NCBI RefSeq assembly: GCF_003724155.1
Contig: NZ_RJJQ01000008.1
Coordinates: 124,001-188,000 of the forward strand
Length of the DNA: 64,000 nt
Direction: 5' to 3'
Source: Flexivirga caeni
GTDB taxonomy: Bacteria; Actinomycetota; Actinomycetes; Actinomycetales; Dermatophilaceae
In this document: in pieces, positions 29,245 to 39,252 of the stretch
Layout: each line of letters opens with the position of its first letter
Numbering within the stretch: position 1 is the first letter of the stretch
Made by a program: the position numbers and the translations under genes
The notes under the pieces: model-generated
Seen by the model: the letters and a program-made list of their open reading frames with translations, nothing else
Told to the model about the DNA's origin: nothing
The model's database searches: none

Positions 29245-31098
29245 TCATTCCACCGTGACGGATTTGGCCAGGTTGCGCGGCTGGTCGACGTCCAGGCCCT
29301 TGGCGTTGGACAGTTCGAGGGCGAAGACCTGCAACGGCACAGCGGCGAGCAGCGGCTGCAGCATCGGGGAGGTCCGCGGCACGCGGATGACCTCGTCGGC
29401 GAACGGCTCGACGGCCGTGTCACCGTCCTGGGCGATCACGAGGGTGCGGGCGCCGCGGGCCCGGATCTCCTGGATGTTGGAGACGACCTTGCCGTGCAGC
29501 CCGTGCGGGGTGTCCGGTCCGGGCACCACGATGAACACCGGCTGCCCGGGCTCGATCAGCGCGATCGGCCCGTGTTTGAGCTCGCCCGCGGCGAACCCTT
29601 CGGCGTGGATGTACGCCAGCTCCTTGAGCTTCAGCGCGCCCTCCAGCGCAATCGGGAAGCCGACGTGCCGGCCGAGGAAGAGCACCGAGCGGGTGTCGGC
29701 CATGAAGCGGGCGATCTCGCGCACCCGGTCCAGCCGGCCGAGCACGTCGGTAATGAGACCGGGGATCTCCTGCAGTTCGGCCTGCACGGCACGAGCGTCA
29801 TCGGCATACGACTCCCCGCGCAGTTGCGCGAGGTAGAGGCCGAGCAGGTAACAGGCGGTGATCTGGGCGAGAAAGCCCTTGGTCGACGCGACCGCGATCT
29901 CCGGGCCGGCGTGCGTGTAGAGCACCGCGTCCGACTCGCGCGGGATCGTCGAGCCGTGGGTGTTGCAGATCGACACGGTCAGCGCACCGAGGTCCCGGGC
30001 GTGCTTCACCGCCATCAGCGTGTCCATGGTCTCGCCCGACTGGCTGATCGACACCACGAGCGTGCGGTCGTCGGCGATCGGGTCGCAGTAGCGGAACTCG
30101 TGCGCCAGCGCGACCTCCACCGGGATCCGCGTCCAGCGCTCGATGGCGTATTTCGCCACCATGCCGGCGTATGCCGCAGTGCCGCACGCCACGAAGGTGA
30201 TCCGGTCGACGGCGCGCAGCTGCGCCTCGGAGATGCGCAGCTCGTCCAGCGTGAGCCGGCCGGCTCCGTCGCTGCGGCCGAGCAGCGTGTCCGCGACGGC
30301 CTGCGGCTGCTCGTGGATCTCCTTCTCCATGAACCACTGGTAGCCGCCCTTCTCGGCGGCGGCAGCGTCCCAGTCGACGTGGAAGGTCTTGCCACGGGCC
30401 GCCTCGCCGTCGAAGCCGATGACATCCACCCGCTCCGGGGTGATGGTGACGATCTGGTCCTGCTCCAGCTCCAGCGCCTCCCGGGTGTAGCCGATGAAGG
30501 CGGCCACGTCGGAGCCGAGGAAGTTCTCCCCCTCACCGAGACCCACCACGAGCGGGCTGTTGCGGCGCGCTCCGACCACGACGCCGGGCTGGTCGGCGTG
30601 CACCGCGAGGAGGGTGAAGGCACCTTCCAGCCGGGCGACGACGCGCAACATCGCTGCGGTGAGGTCACCGTCATACTCCTGCGCCAGCAGGTGCGCGACG
30701 ACCTCGGTGTCGGTCTCGGAGCGGAACTGCACCCCGGCGGCGAGCAGCTCGGCCCGCAGCGGGTGGAAGTTCTCGATGATGCCGTTGTGGATGAGCGCCA
30801 GCCGCCCGCCCGGGCCGCCCAGGTGCGGATGCGCGTTCGCGTCGGTCGGTCCCCCGTGGGTCGCCCAGCGCGTGTGGCCGATCGCCGTGCGCGACGGGTC
30901 CAGCGGATGCTCGGCGATCTCCCCGGCGAGGTTGGCCAGCTTGCCGGCCCGCTTGCGCACCTCGATCGCATCGTCGGCGACCAGTGCCACCCCGGCGGAG
31001 TCGTATCCGCGGTACTCCAGACGGGCCAGACCCTCCATCACCACATCGAGCGCACGCCCGTCGACTCGCGAGCCGACATATCCGACGATTCCACACAT
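29245..31098 (-). CDS. glmS: Glutamine-fructose-6-phosphate aminotransferase (isomerizing)
   Basis: A 617-residue enzyme making glucosamine-6-phosphate for cell-wall precursors. The N-terminal glutaminase begins [11 protein letters not shown], with Cys2 as nucleophile and [10 protein letters not shown] at ~72-81. The two C-terminal SIS domains carry [12 protein letters not shown] and [14 protein letters not shown]. The ATG at 31098 is fixed by the required Met-Cys start. It is divergent from coaA with 48 bp between them and heads the glmS-acpS-nnr run. I saw no ribozyme, which is a Firmicutes feature. Confidence 0.97.
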   Translation of the reverse strand: MCGIVGYVGSRVDGRALDVVMEGLARLEYRGYDSAGVALVADDAIEVRKRAGKLANLAGEIAEHPLDPSRTAIGHTRWATHGGPTDANAHPHLGGPGGRLALIHNGIIENFHPLRAELLAAGVQFRSETDTEVVAHLLAQEYDGDLTAAMLRVVARLEGAFTLLAVHADQPGVVVGARRNSPLVVGLGEGENFLGSDVAAFIGYTREALELEQDQIVTITPERVDVIGFDGEAARGKTFHVDWDAAAAEKGGYQWFMEKEIHEQPQAVADTLLGRSDGAGRLTLDELRISEAQLRAVDRITFVACGTAAYAGMVAKYAIERWTRIPVEVALAHEFRYCDPIADDRTLVVSISQSGETMDTLMAVKHARDLGALTVSICNTHGSTIPRESDAVLYTHAGPEIAVASTKGFLAQITACYLLGLYLAQLRGESYADDARAVQAELQEIPGLITDVLGRLDRVREIARFMADTRSVLFLGRHVGFPIALEGALKLKELAYIHAEGFAAGELKHGPIALIEPGQPVFIVVPGPDTPHGLHGKVVSNIQEIRARGARTLVIAQDGDTAVEPFADEVIRVPRTSPMLQPLLAAVPLQVFALELSNAKGLDVDQPRNLAKSVTVE

Positions 31099-31146
31099 AG
31101 GGCCCAATTGAACCCGATGAGTCACCCATGCATGGACAATGGCCCG

Positions 31147-32100
31147 GTGACACGCAGCCGCACGTCCGTCCCGACGCCATACATCGAGTTCGACCGGGCG
31201 GGCTGGTCCGGCCTGCGCGACTCCCACCCGATGAGCCTCACCGCCGACGACATCCGGCGGCTGCGCAGCACCGGCGACCGGCTCGACATACCGGAAGTCG
31301 AGGAGATCTACCTGCCACTGTCCCGGCTGCTCAACATCTACGTCGCGGCCACCGGGCGGCTGCACCGCGTCACCACGGACTTCCTCGGCGAGCGCCCGGC
31401 ACGCACCCCGTTCGTCATCGGCATCGCCGGCTCGGTGGCCGTCGGGAAGTCGACGACCGCCCGGATCCTGCGCGAACTGCTCGCGCACTGGCCGGGAACC
31501 CCACGGGTCGAGCTGGTCACGACCGACGGTTTCCTCTTTCCCAACTCCGAGCTGGAGCGCCGGAACCTGCTCGCCCGCAAGGGCTTTCCCGAGTCATACG
31601 ACCGGCGCAAGCTCATCCGATTCCTGTCCGAGGTCAAGTCAGGAGCCGAGGTCGTGAATGCGCCCGTCTACTCGCACCTGACCTACGACATCGTCCCGGG
31701 CGAGCAGATCGAGTTGCGCCAGCCGGACGTGCTCATCGTCGAAGGCCTCAACGTGCTGCAGCCGTCCGTGCCGAGCACCGACCATCGCGGCACGCTGGCC
31801 GTCTCGGATCTCTTCGACTTCTCCGTCTACGTCGACGCGCGTGAGGACCACATCAAGCAGTGGTATGTCGAGCGCTTCCTACGCTGGCGCGAGACGGCTT
31901 TCGCGGACCCGGACGCCTACTTCCACCGGTATGCCGCCCTCACCGACGAGCAGGCGGTGGAACGGGCCGGCCAGATCTGGGACACCATCAACGGCCCCAA
32001 CCTGGTGGAGAACGTCGCACCCACGCGCGGCCGGGCAACGCTGGTGCTGCGCAAGGACGAAAGTCACCACGTGACGCGGGTGCGCCTGCGCAAGATCTGA
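31147..32100 (+). CDS. coaA: Type I pantothenate kinase
   Basis: A 317-residue kinase for the first step of CoA synthesis. [15 protein letters not shown] at ~11-25 matches the actinobacterial CoaA N-terminus, which favours the GTG at 31147 over ATGs at 31117 and 31132. Walker [18 protein letters not shown] is at ~83-99, with TTDGFLFPN and [13 protein letters not shown] following. [19 protein letters not shown] ends it. The promoter must lie in the short interval shared with glmS. Confidence 0.96.
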   Translation: MTRSRTSVPTPYIEFDRAGWSGLRDSHPMSLTADDIRRLRSTGDRLDIPEVEEIYLPLSRLLNIYVAATGRLHRVTTDFLGERPARTPFVIGIAGSVAVGKSTTARILRELLAHWPGTPRVELVTTDGFLFPNSELERRNLLARKGFPESYDRRKLIRFLSEVKSGAEVVNAPVYSHLTYDIVPGEQIELRQPDVLIVEGLNVLQPSVPSTDHRGTLAVSDLFDFSVYVDAREDHIKQWYVERFLRWRETAFADPDAYFHRYAALTDEQAVERAGQIWDTINGPNLVENVAPTRGRATLVLRKDESHHVTRVRLRKI

Positions 32101-32128
32101 GAGAGCTGGGCCCAACCTCGCGAACCGC

Positions 32129-32521
32129 TCAGCGGCGGTGCGTCGGCGGGCTGGGCGTCTCGTCCACCTCGTCGTCCTCCTCGTCGAAGAGGTGCTCCAC
32201 GTCATCCACCGACATGGCGTCCGCGTCGTCGAGGTCGAGATCGCCCTCGTCATACCCGCGCTCGGCACGACGGGTCCGGATCCACAGCAGCAGCCAGACG
32301 CCGGCGAAGAGCGCGGCGACCACGAGGGCGAGCAGGATCCCGCCGAAGACCTGATAGAGCAGGTGCGAAACGCCGTTCGCCGGGACGGACCCCTTCTCCT
32401 GGTTGTCGAAGGTGGGCGCCTGGGAGTCGCCCCACCGTGCACCGAGCGCTCCGCCGACACCGATGAGCACCAGCGCGACAATCCAGTAGGTCGCGACGAA
32501 CCAGCGCTTGTGCAGGAACAT
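32129..32521 (-). CDS. Small two-helix membrane protein with acidic tail
   Basis: A 130-residue protein of unknown family. One helix is near the N-terminus (WFVATYWIVALVLIGVGGAL, ~6-25) and a second at ~60-80 (GGILLALVVAALFAGVWLLL), followed by RTRRAER and a strongly acidic tail (LDLDDADAM, FDEEDDEVDE). I prefer the ATG at 32521 over the TTG 9 nt upstream. It converges with coaA. No function can be assigned. Confidence 0.7.
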   Translation of the reverse strand: MFLHKRWFVATYWIVALVLIGVGGALGARWGDSQAPTFDNQEKGSVPANGVSHLLYQVFGGILLALVVAALFAGVWLLLWIRTRRAERGYDEGDLDLDDADAMSVDDVEHLFDEEDDEVDETPSPPTHRR

Positions 32522-32575
32522 GGTGCCCAAACTAGCCCCTCACCCGGACGTGCCGAGGTGCCCGACGCGCCGGGC

Positions 32576-33367
32576 TCAGTACCAGCCGGTCGCCTGCGAA
32601 TGCCCCCACGCACCGCACGGCGAACCGTAGGTCGCCTGGATGTAGCCCAGACCCCAGCGGATCTGCGTCGCGGGGTTGGTCTGCCAGTCGGCGCCGGCGC
32701 TGGCCATCTTGGATCCGGGCAGCGACTGCGGGATGCCGTAGGCGCCCGACGACGGGTTGGACGCGGAGACATTCCAGCCCGACTCGCGGTTCCAGAGGCT
32801 GACCAGGCAGCCCATCTGGTCCTGCCCCCAGCCGTAGGAGCTGAGCATCGCGGCCGCGATCGCCTGCGGGCTGCCGCTGTATGTCGGGCGCGATCCGCCG
32901 CGCGAGGTGCTCGGGGGCGTCGGGTCGCTCGACGGCTGCGAAGCCGCAGCCGGCGCGGTGGCCGTCTTGTCCGCTGCGGCCTTCAGCGCTGCCTTCGCGC
33001 TTTCCGCGGCCTGGGCCTGCAACTTGCTCGCGGCAGTGGCGCTCGCCGCCGCCGCGCCGCGGGCCTTGGCGTCGGCTGCAGCGCGTGCGGCCACGGCCTG
33101 CTGGGCCGCGGAGAGCTGCGCCTGGCCGTCACCGGCCACCGCCGAGTTGGCGGCCAGCAGGGCGGTCGAGCTGGTCTCGGCCGTGCCGAACGCGATGCTG
33201 GCACGGGGGCTACCCGCAACGCTCGCGTTGGCGCTCGCCGCCGTCGAGTATGCCGCTGCGGCGACCGAGATCGTCGAGATCGCGGCAGTCGCGGCGACCG
33301 CAGGGCGGCGCAATGCGTAGATTCCGGTGTCGCGCCGAGCGCGGTGACGTCCCACGGGACGAGACAT
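32576..33367 (-). CDS. Secreted lytic-transglycosylase-like protein
   Basis: A 263-residue exported protein. An Arg-rich N-terminus (RPVGRHRARRD) precedes a hydrophobic signal segment (~18-45), then a long Ala-rich region (~70-150) that may be helical. The C-terminal ~80 residues form a transglycosylase-like domain: CLVSLWNRESGWNVSASNPS with the catalytic Glu, then SGAYGIPQSLPGSKM and WGLGYIQATYGSPCGAW. Such proteins cleave or remodel peptidoglycan. AAAGG precedes the ATG. The transcript begins with a long, strongly folded leader, suggesting RNA-level control. Confidence 0.87.
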   Translation of the reverse strand: MSRPVGRHRARRDTGIYALRRPAVAATAAISTISVAAAAYSTAASANASVAGSPRASIAFGTAETSSTALLAANSAVAGDGQAQLSAAQQAVAARAAADAKARGAAAASATAASKLQAQAAESAKAALKAAADKTATAPAAASQPSSDPTPPSTSRGGSRPTYSGSPQAIAAAMLSSYGWGQDQMGCLVSLWNRESGWNVSASNPSSGAYGIPQSLPGSKMASAGADWQTNPATQIRWGLGYIQATYGSPCGAWGHSQATGWY

Positions 33368-33420
33368 GAAGCAGCAGCCTTTCGGGGGAAGACATGGCTG
33401 ACGCGCCCCAGAGGTGATTC

Positions 33421-33500
33421 CGGCGTAGCCGCGCGACCCGGGAATTTCGGGGACCGTGTCGCACGGGCTACGCCGCACTCTTGCGGTCGTTGCCGACCGC
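33421..33500 (-). promoter_or_regulatory. Structured 5' leader of the transglycosylase-like gene
   Basis: In minus-strand RNA, GCGGTCG and CGACCGC (33500-33483) form a perfect 7-bp hairpin closed by a GCAA (GNRA) loop. CGGCGTAGCC and GGCTACGCCG (33475-33421) then form a perfect 10-bp stem enclosing GCGAC/GTCGC and a small inner CCCG/CGGG stem. Conserved-looking single strands lie between it and the ATG 54 nt on. Cell-wall hydrolase genes of actinobacteria often carry c-di-AMP riboswitches, but I could not match the full conserved core, so the class is open. Confidence 0.5.
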
Positions 33501-33597
33501 TTTCTTCGAGCGCGTCCGCAGGTACGTTACTCGAAGATGACAGCTGAGCGTTACCGAACCGAGATATTGAGACGAAAGGATTTGCGGCGGTCCTCGC

Positions 33598-34941
33598 TCA
33601 GGACTCGGTTCCTTCCAGCAGATCGGTCACGAGGGCGGCGATCGGGCTCCGCTCGCTGCGGTGCAGCGTGACGTGCCCGAAGAGCGGGTGCCCCTTCAGC
33701 TTCTCGATGACCGCGGCGACGCCGTCGTGCCGGCCGACCCGCAGGTTGTCGCGCTGCGCAACGTCGTGGGTGAGCACAACGCGGGAATTCTGACCGATGC
33801 GCGACAGCACGGTGAGCAGCACGCCCCGCTCCAGCGACTGCGCCTCATCGACGATCACGAACGCGTCGTGCAGCGAGCGCCCCCGGATGTGGGTCAGTGG
33901 AAGCACCTCCAGCAGCCCGCGGTCCATGACCTCCTCGGTCACTTCCCGGGACACCACCGCGCCGAGGGTGTCGAACACCGCCTGTGCCCACGGGCCCATC
34001 TTCTCGTTCTCGGTGCCGGGCAGGTAGCCGAGTTCCTGGCCGCCGACGGCGTAGAGCGGCCGGAAGACGATCACCTTGCTGTGCTGGCGCCGCTCCATCA
34101 CCGCCTCGAGACCGGCGCACAGAGCCAGCGCCGACTTGCCGGTGCCCGCGCGGCCGCCGAGGCTGACGATCCCGACGTCCGGGTCGAGCAACAGGTCGAG
34201 CGCGATCCGCTGCTCGGCGGACCGGCCGTGCAGCCCGAACGCATCGCGGTCGCCGCGGACCAGCCGCACCGACTTGTCCGCCATCACCCGGCCGAGAGCG
34301 CTGCTGCTGCCTGCGCCGAGGAGCACCACTCCGGTGTTGCACGGCAGGTCGGCGGCCTCCGCCAGCTCGACGCGCCCGTCGTCATACAGCGTGTCGAGCT
34401 GCTGCTGAGCGACGTCCATCTCAGCCGTGCCGGTCCAGCCGGACTCGACGGCGAGCTCCGCGCGGTATTCCTCGGCCTGCAGCCCGACCGCCGACGCCTT
34501 GACCCGCATGGGCAGGTCCTTGCTGACGATCGTGACGTCCCTGCCCTCGTTGGCCAGGTTGCGCGCGACCGCGAGGATGCGAGTGTCGTTGTCCCCCAAG
34601 CGGAATCCGCTGGGCAACGACTGCGGGTCGGTGTGGTTGAGCTCGACGCGGAGGGTACCCCCGTCACCGATCGGCACCGGCGCGTCGAGCCGGCCGTGTT
34701 CGACGCGGAGGTCGTCCAGCGCGCGCAGCGCGGTGCGCGCGAAGTAGCCCAGCTCCGGGTGGTGCCGCTTGGCCTCCAGTTCGGTGACCACCACGACCGG
34801 CAGCACGACCTCGTGCTCGGCGAACCGGCGCATCGCGCGCGGATCGGACAGCAGCACGGAGGTGTCGAGCACGTAGGTGCGGATGCCGCGCGGCGTCGCG
34901 CTGGTGGGCGTCGAAGGGGAGGGCTGGGAGCTGATGGCCAT
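33598..34941 (-). CDS. PhoH-family ATPase with N-terminal PIN domain
   Basis: A 447-residue PIN-PhoH protein. The PIN nuclease domain begins [18 protein letters not shown] (~23-40), with [11 protein letters not shown] at ~113. The PhoH P-loop domain has [15 protein letters not shown] at ~268-282, [18 protein letters not shown] as Walker B and [20 protein letters not shown] at the end. Family members are RNA helicase/nucleases. GGAGGAG lies 6 nt before the ATG at 34941, excluding longer starts. Confidence 0.94.
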   Translation of the reverse strand: MAISSQPSPSTPTSATPRGIRTYVLDTSVLLSDPRAMRRFAEHEVVLPVVVVTELEAKRHHPELGYFARTALRALDDLRVEHGRLDAPVPIGDGGTLRVELNHTDPQSLPSGFRLGDNDTRILAVARNLANEGRDVTIVSKDLPMRVKASAVGLQAEEYRAELAVESGWTGTAEMDVAQQQLDTLYDDGRVELAEAADLPCNTGVVLLGAGSSSALGRVMADKSVRLVRGDRDAFGLHGRSAEQRIALDLLLDPDVGIVSLGGRAGTGKSALALCAGLEAVMERRQHSKVIVFRPLYAVGGQELGYLPGTENEKMGPWAQAVFDTLGAVVSREVTEEVMDRGLLEVLPLTHIRGRSLHDAFVIVDEAQSLERGVLLTVLSRIGQNSRVVLTHDVAQRDNLRVGRHDGVAAVIEKLKGHPLFGHVTLHRSERSPIAALVTDLLEGTES

Positions 34942-35186
34942 GTCGATCTCCTCCAGGCGCGCGGCAGGTCGTGCCGCGTGCCTACTCTCGGACCAGGTGC
35001 CGGGACCGGGCCCCGAAGAGCCGGTGCCGGCCCTTCGTCCGGAGCGGTGATCGCTCCATCGTCGGGCCTCCCGAACGCGAGCACGGGGATCGCGCTGCGT
35101 CAGTTCCGACACTACGGACGGCGATGCAGATCCGCAGAAGCCACGCCGGTCGAGTCACGCAAAGTTCACCTGATTGCATAGCCGGT

Positions 35187-36221
35187 ATGTCGTCACCCGT
35201 CCTGCCGCCGCCCGTCCGCCCCGGCGATCGCGTCGCGGTGCTCTCCCCCAGCTGGGCCGCGCCGGCGCACTTCCCCGCCATACACGACCGGGCGATGGCC
35301 CGGCTGCGTGACGAGTTCGGTGTCGAACCTGTCGAGTTCCCGACGACGCGGCGGGACGCGACACCCGCCGAGCGCGCAGCCGACGTCACCGCCGCCTTCG
35401 CGGATCCGACGATCCGCGCGATCGTCTCGACCATCGGTGGCGAGGACCAGATCACCGTGCTGAAGCACCTCGACGCGGACGTCATCCAGGCGAACCCGAA
35501 GCGGTTCCTCGGCTACAGCGACAACACCAACCTGCTGAATTACCTGTGGTTCCACGGCATTGCGGGCGTGCATGGCGGTTCGACGCAAGTGCATCTCGGG
35601 CCGGTGCCGGACGGGGCGCATCTGGAGTCACTACGCGCGGCACTCTTCGGCGGCGACCTGCGACTGGCCGAGCCCGCCCGGTCCCGGGACGTCGGCTGGC
35701 GCTGGGACGACCCGCGCGCGCTCACCGACCCGGCACCGGACCAGCCGGCCGAGCCGTGGACCTGGAGTGGTCCGGCGCGACCCGTCACCGGCGTCACCTG
35801 GGGCGGCTGCCTCGCGATCGTGGAGTGGACGCTCGCCGCGAACCGCTGGTTGCGGCCCGCCCCGGCGTATGACGGCATGGTGCTGCTGCTCGAAGCCGAC
35901 GAGGACCCGAAGACACCGACCGAGAACTACTGGATGCTGCGCAACCTCGGCGAGCGCGGCCTGCTCGCGGCCGCGTCAGCGCTGCTGTGGGCACGTCCGC
36001 CGGTGAGCGACCACGACCACCCGGTCTCGCCGGAGTCAGCGGCGGGGCTGCGGGCAGAGCAACGCGACGCGGTGCTGCGCGCGGCCCGCGAATACAACCC
36101 GGACCTCGTCGTCGCACTCGACGTCGACTTCGGCCACACCAGCCCCCAGCTCCTGCTGCCGTATGGCGGGAGCGTCACGGTCGACGGCGAATCCCGCGCC
36201 ATCACAGCGCATTTCGGGTAG
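35187..36221 (+). CDS. LD-carboxypeptidase / MccF-like peptidase (S66 family)
   Basis: A 344-residue serine peptidase. The nucleophile is in FLGYSDNTNLLNYLW (~109-124), after STIGGEDQITVLKHL. The catalytic Glu is in VLLLEADEDPKTPTENY (~233-249) and the His in DVDFGHTSPQLLLPYGG near the C-terminus. The wording is closer to MccF (which cleaves microcin-C-type toxins) than to LdcA of cell-wall recycling. The start ATG is at 35187. About 245 bp separate it from the divergent phoH; I saw no clear promoter there. Confidence 0.88.
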   Translation: MSSPVLPPPVRPGDRVAVLSPSWAAPAHFPAIHDRAMARLRDEFGVEPVEFPTTRRDATPAERAADVTAAFADPTIRAIVSTIGGEDQITVLKHLDADVIQANPKRFLGYSDNTNLLNYLWFHGIAGVHGGSTQVHLGPVPDGAHLESLRAALFGGDLRLAEPARSRDVGWRWDDPRALTDPAPDQPAEPWTWSGPARPVTGVTWGGCLAIVEWTLAANRWLRPAPAYDGMVLLLEADEDPKTPTENYWMLRNLGERGLLAAASALLWARPPVSDHDHPVSPESAAGLRAEQRDAVLRAAREYNPDLVVALDVDFGHTSPQLLLPYGGSVTVDGESRAITAHFG

Positions 36222-36249
36222 TGTAGTTTAGCTCGACTCCTCGCGGCAC

Positions 36250-36290
36250 GGCTGGACGCTGACGCTCGCAGGCTCGCGAGGCGTTCAGCC
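36250..36290. terminator. Hairpin between convergent S66 peptidase and prenyl synthase genes
   Basis: GGCTGGACGC (36250-36259) pairs with GCGTTCAGCC (36281-36290) over ten positions including one G-U, with an additional TCGC/GCGA pairing in the loop. It lies between two genes that converge, so it can end transcripts from both sides. There is no T-run. Confidence 0.5.
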
Positions 36291-36316
36291 GCCCCGGTCG
36301 TCGTCTCGCGTTCCGC

Positions 36317-37078
36317 CTACCTGCCGAGCCGGCGATCACGCTCGGCATACGCACGCAGGGCTCGCAGGAAGTCCACGCGCCGGAAGTCGGGCCAGTAGGC
36401 CTCGCAGAAGTAGAACTCGGAGTTTGCGCTCTGCCAGAGCAGGAAGCCCCCGAGCCGCTGCTCCCCAGACGTGCGGATCACCAGATCGGGGTCGGGCTGA
36501 CCCTTGGTGTAGAGGTGCTGGGCGATGTGTTCGACGTCGAGCGTCTCGGCGAGTTCCTCGATCGACGTGCCGCGTTCGGCGTGCTCCTGCAGCATCGCGC
36601 GGACGGCGTCGGCGATCTCGCGCCGCCCGCCATACCCGACGGCGACGTTGACGATCATGCCGTCCACGGCGGAGGTGGCATCGGCAGCCTGCTTGAGGAC
36701 CTGCGATGTCGAGTCGGGCAACAGGTCGAGCGCACCCACCGGGTGCAGCCGCCAGCGCTGCTCGGCGGCGAGGCTCTCGACCGCACCCTCGATGATGCCG
36801 AGCAACGGCGTCAGCTCCTGCGGGGACCGGCTGAGATTGTCGGTGGACAGCAACCAGAGCGTGACGACCTCGACCCCGGCCTCCTCGCACCACTCGAGCA
36901 GCGGCTTGATGTTGTCGGCACCTGCCTGGTGACCGTCCGCAGTCTGCGCGCCGCGGGCCCGGGCCCAGCGACGGTTGCCGTCGAGCATCACGCCCACGTG
37001 CCGTGGCAGGTTCTGCTGAGGCAGCGATTTACGCACGTGCCGTTCGTACGCGGCGTAGAGCAGGTCACGCACGCGCAT
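36317..37078 (-). CDS. (2Z)-isoprenyl diphosphate synthase (UppS family)
   Basis: A ~253-residue cis-prenyltransferase. HVGVMLDGNRRWAR (~27-40) holds the catalytic Asp and diphosphate-binding Arg, WLLSTDNLSRS is at ~75, and RTSGEQRLGGFLLWQSANSE near the C-terminus is the family signature. Actinobacteria use such enzymes to make farnesyl or decaprenyl diphosphate for cell-wall lipid carriers. I chose the ATG at 37078 (MRVRDLLYAAYERHV); 37108 is an alternative. Confidence 0.94.
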   Translation of the reverse strand: MRVRDLLYAAYERHVRKSLPQQNLPRHVGVMLDGNRRWARARGAQTADGHQAGADNIKPLLEWCEEAGVEVVTLWLLSTDNLSRSPQELTPLLGIIEGAVESLAAEQRWRLHPVGALDLLPDSTSQVLKQAADATSAVDGMIVNVAVGYGGRREIADAVRAMLQEHAERGTSIEELAETLDVEHIAQHLYTKGQPDPDLVIRTSGEQRLGGFLLWQSANSEFYFCEAYWPDFRRVDFLRALRAYAERDRRLGR

Positions 37079-37218
37079 CGGCCGATCCCACTTCCCTGTC
37101 GAAGACATCCGGAGGCTGGTGCAGAGGAAACCTCCGGTGTCCAGAGTATGCCGAGACCTTCGTCTCATCGCGGCAGGACGGGCTTTCCGGTCACAATCTG
37201 TTCGCTTACCCTGGCGTC

Positions 37219-37923
37219 ATGATCGAGCCGAAAATTGCCGCGGCGCGCTCGTTGCAGCGGGACGCGGCCGATCTGATCCGCGCGGTGAAACCGAAGCTGC
37301 GCGGCTGGCTGCACGCCGGGATGACACCGCTCGCCGTCGCAGCAGGCATCGTCCTGGTGTGCCTGGCCCCGACGGCACGCGGCCGCATCGGCGCGGCGGT
37401 CTTCGCCGTCACCGCGGCGATGCTGTTCGGCACGTCGGCGGTCTACCACCGCGGCAAGTGGACCCCGCGGGTCGAGGGCCTGCTGAAGCGGATGGACCAC
37501 TCCAACATCTTCCTGATCATTGCCGGCACCTACACGCCGTTCGCGCTCACGCTGTTGCACGGCCGCGACGCGCTGAGCCTGCTGGTGCTGGTGTGGAGCG
37601 GCGCCGGCCTCGGTGTGCTCTTCCGGGTCTGCTGGGTCGGCGCACCACGCTGGCTCTACACCCCCATCTACGTCGCTCTCGGCTGGGTGGCGATCTTCTA
37701 CTTCGCCCCGTTGATGCGCTCCGGCGGCCCGGCGATCATCACCCTGATCGCCGTCGGCGGAGTTCTCTACACCCTCGGCGCGATCGTCTACGGCACGAAG
37801 CGGCCGAACCCGTCGCCGCGATGGTTCGGCTTCCACGAGGTGTTCCATTCGTTCACCGTCGTCGCTTTCATCGCGCACTACGTCGCCGCGTCACTGGCGA
37901 TCTACGGACACGCCACCAGTTGA
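37219..37923 (+). CDS. Hemolysin-III family membrane protein
   Basis: A 234-residue seven-helix protein of the HlyIII/PAQR superfamily. The zinc/active-site motifs are SAVYHRGKW (~72-80), MDHSNIFLIIAGTYTPF (~91-107) and FHEVFHSFTVVAFIAHY (~210-226). Superfamily members are proposed lipid hydrolases; hemolysis is not implied. Its last 33 nt overlap the convergent end of the esterase gene. Confidence 0.92.
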   Translation: MIEPKIAAARSLQRDAADLIRAVKPKLRGWLHAGMTPLAVAAGIVLVCLAPTARGRIGAAVFAVTAAMLFGTSAVYHRGKWTPRVEGLLKRMDHSNIFLIIAGTYTPFALTLLHGRDALSLLVLVWSGAGLGVLFRVCWVGAPRWLYTPIYVALGWVAIFYFAPLMRSGGPAIITLIAVGGVLYTLGAIVYGTKRPNPSPRWFGFHEVFHSFTVVAFIAHYVAASLAIYGHATS

Positions 37924-39153
37924 CGCATCAGCACCGGAGGCGTCGGCCTTCCCGCCCCCTGCGGGAGTGTCGCGGAAGATGCCGCCGGGCTTGCCGATCT
38001 GGGCCGACAACCAGCTGAGTGCACGCGGCAGCTGTCGGCCCCACGTCGCGTAGTTGTGCCCGCCCTCCCGTGCGATCAGCGCCGTAGCCCGCATCGGCGG
38101 CTTCACCAGACTCAGGAAGCGCTCGGTGTCCGGGTAGCCGTCGCGCGGATGCGTTTCCTGCTTGCTGATGGTCAGGAAGAGATTTGCCGGTGGGGCCGGC
38201 CGGTGCTCGAGCATCCACAGCAGGTCGTCGCGGTGCCGCAGCTCGAGCGACCCGCCATACAGGTCGCCGGTGGTCCAGTCGTTGAATGCCTGGTAATAAC
38301 CGGACAGCGACACCCCGCCGAGGAACACCTGCGGCTGGTAGAAGGCGAACTTCGCCGCGCAGAAGCCGCCCGTCGAGTCGCCGATGATGCCCCAGGTATG
38401 CCGCACCCGCAGCGCCCGCTCGATCGCGTTCGGCACCTCGGAGCTCAGATAAGTCTCCGCTTGCGGGCCGCCGGGAACGTCGCTGCACTCGGTGTCGCGC
38501 GGCGCGACCGGTGAGGACGACATCATCACGTAGATCGCGGGTGCAGCACGGTGCTTGCGGACCAGGTCCAGTGCGGCACGCGGGTAGTCCAGCCGCGAGA
38601 CCAGGGTGGTGTAGATGCCCGGGTACCCCGTCAGCGCCTCGACGGCGGGGAACGCGGTCTTGGCGTACTTCGGGGAGAAGTACTCCGGCGGCAAGTAGAC
38701 GAGCGCCTGCTCCGACAGGTGGGAACGGCGGCCGGTGATGCGCACCTTGAGCACCTTGCCCTCAGTGCGCCACTGCTTCGGCGACGACCAGTTGTCGACT
38801 CCCTGGACCTGCAGCGTGCCCAGATCCTGGGCCGGCCGCCGGACGATCTGCGCGTCCTTCACCACCGGACGGCGGGCGGGTGCTGCGGTGGCGCCATACT
38901 GAGCGGTCGCGTAGTGTCCGTGCACCGTGCCGAGGAGATCACTCCAGGAGGAGTAGAACTGCCCGTAGTCGTTGGCAGCAGTGAGCACGAGCAGCACCGC
39001 GGTGAGTTCGCACACACCCAGCAGCACCAACCGGCCGACAACGCGCAGCGCACGCGGGCCGCGAGCCTTCGGCCACAACACCAGTGTCGCGACCGGCGCG
39101 ATCACCGCGAGAATCACGAGTGTGACGAGGAACGGCTTGCCGAGCAAGGACAT
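37891..39153 (-). CDS. Membrane-anchored esterase (antigen 85 / PF00756-like)
   Basis: A 420-residue protein. Two N-terminal helices (~8-26 and ~38-60) are followed by an extracytoplasmic domain. The alpha/beta-hydrolase esterase core has ALVYLPPEYFSP, the nucleophile elbow IIGDSTGGFCAAKFAFYQP (Ser ~258) and the catalytic His in REGGHNYATW. This family includes corynebacterial/mycobacterial mycolyltransferases and iron-siderophore esterases; without mycolate genes in view the substrate is open. The C-terminal ~25 residues are disordered and overlap the hemolysin-III gene on the other strand. Confidence 0.88.
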   Translation of the reverse strand: MSLLGKPFLVTLVILAVIAPVATLVLWPKARGPRALRVVGRLVLLGVCELTAVLLVLTAANDYGQFYSSWSDLLGTVHGHYATAQYGATAAPARRPVVKDAQIVRRPAQDLGTLQVQGVDNWSSPKQWRTEGKVLKVRITGRRSHLSEQALVYLPPEYFSPKYAKTAFPAVEALTGYPGIYTTLVSRLDYPRAALDLVRKHRAAPAIYVMMSSSPVAPRDTECSDVPGGPQAETYLSSEVPNAIERALRVRHTWGIIGDSTGGFCAAKFAFYQPQVFLGGVSLSGYYQAFNDWTTGDLYGGSLELRHRDDLLWMLEHRPAPPANLFLTISKQETHPRDGYPDTERFLSLVKPPMRATALIAREGGHNYATWGRQLPRALSWLSAQIGKPGGIFRDTPAGGGKADASGADASTGGVSVDRQ

Positions 39154-39252
39154 CTAGTTGCACTCCCCAGGCCTGCGCCGACCGCCCGCTGCGCTCGACG
39201 CAGAAGCAAACCTTACCTATGAAACTGAGAGGCAGTTGATCCCTCGCCGGTC

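Noticed and set aside
28924-31116. Very long plus-strand frame leading into coaA
   Set aside because: It runs antisense to acpS and glmS; only the part from about 31147 is protein-like and matches pantothenate kinase.
31082-31146. glmS ribozyme or riboswitch upstream of glmS
   Set aside because: The 48-bp shared interval is far too short, and this ribozyme is confined to Firmicutes.
33368-33560. Direct call of a c-di-AMP (ydaO-type) riboswitch
   Set aside because: The gene context fits, but I could not align the conserved GGGGAACC and GGGGTGAATC segments; kept only as a structured leader.
39200-39230. DtxR iron-box-like half site upstream of the esterase gene
   Set aside because: One half resembles the consensus, but the other half does not, so iron control is not supported.
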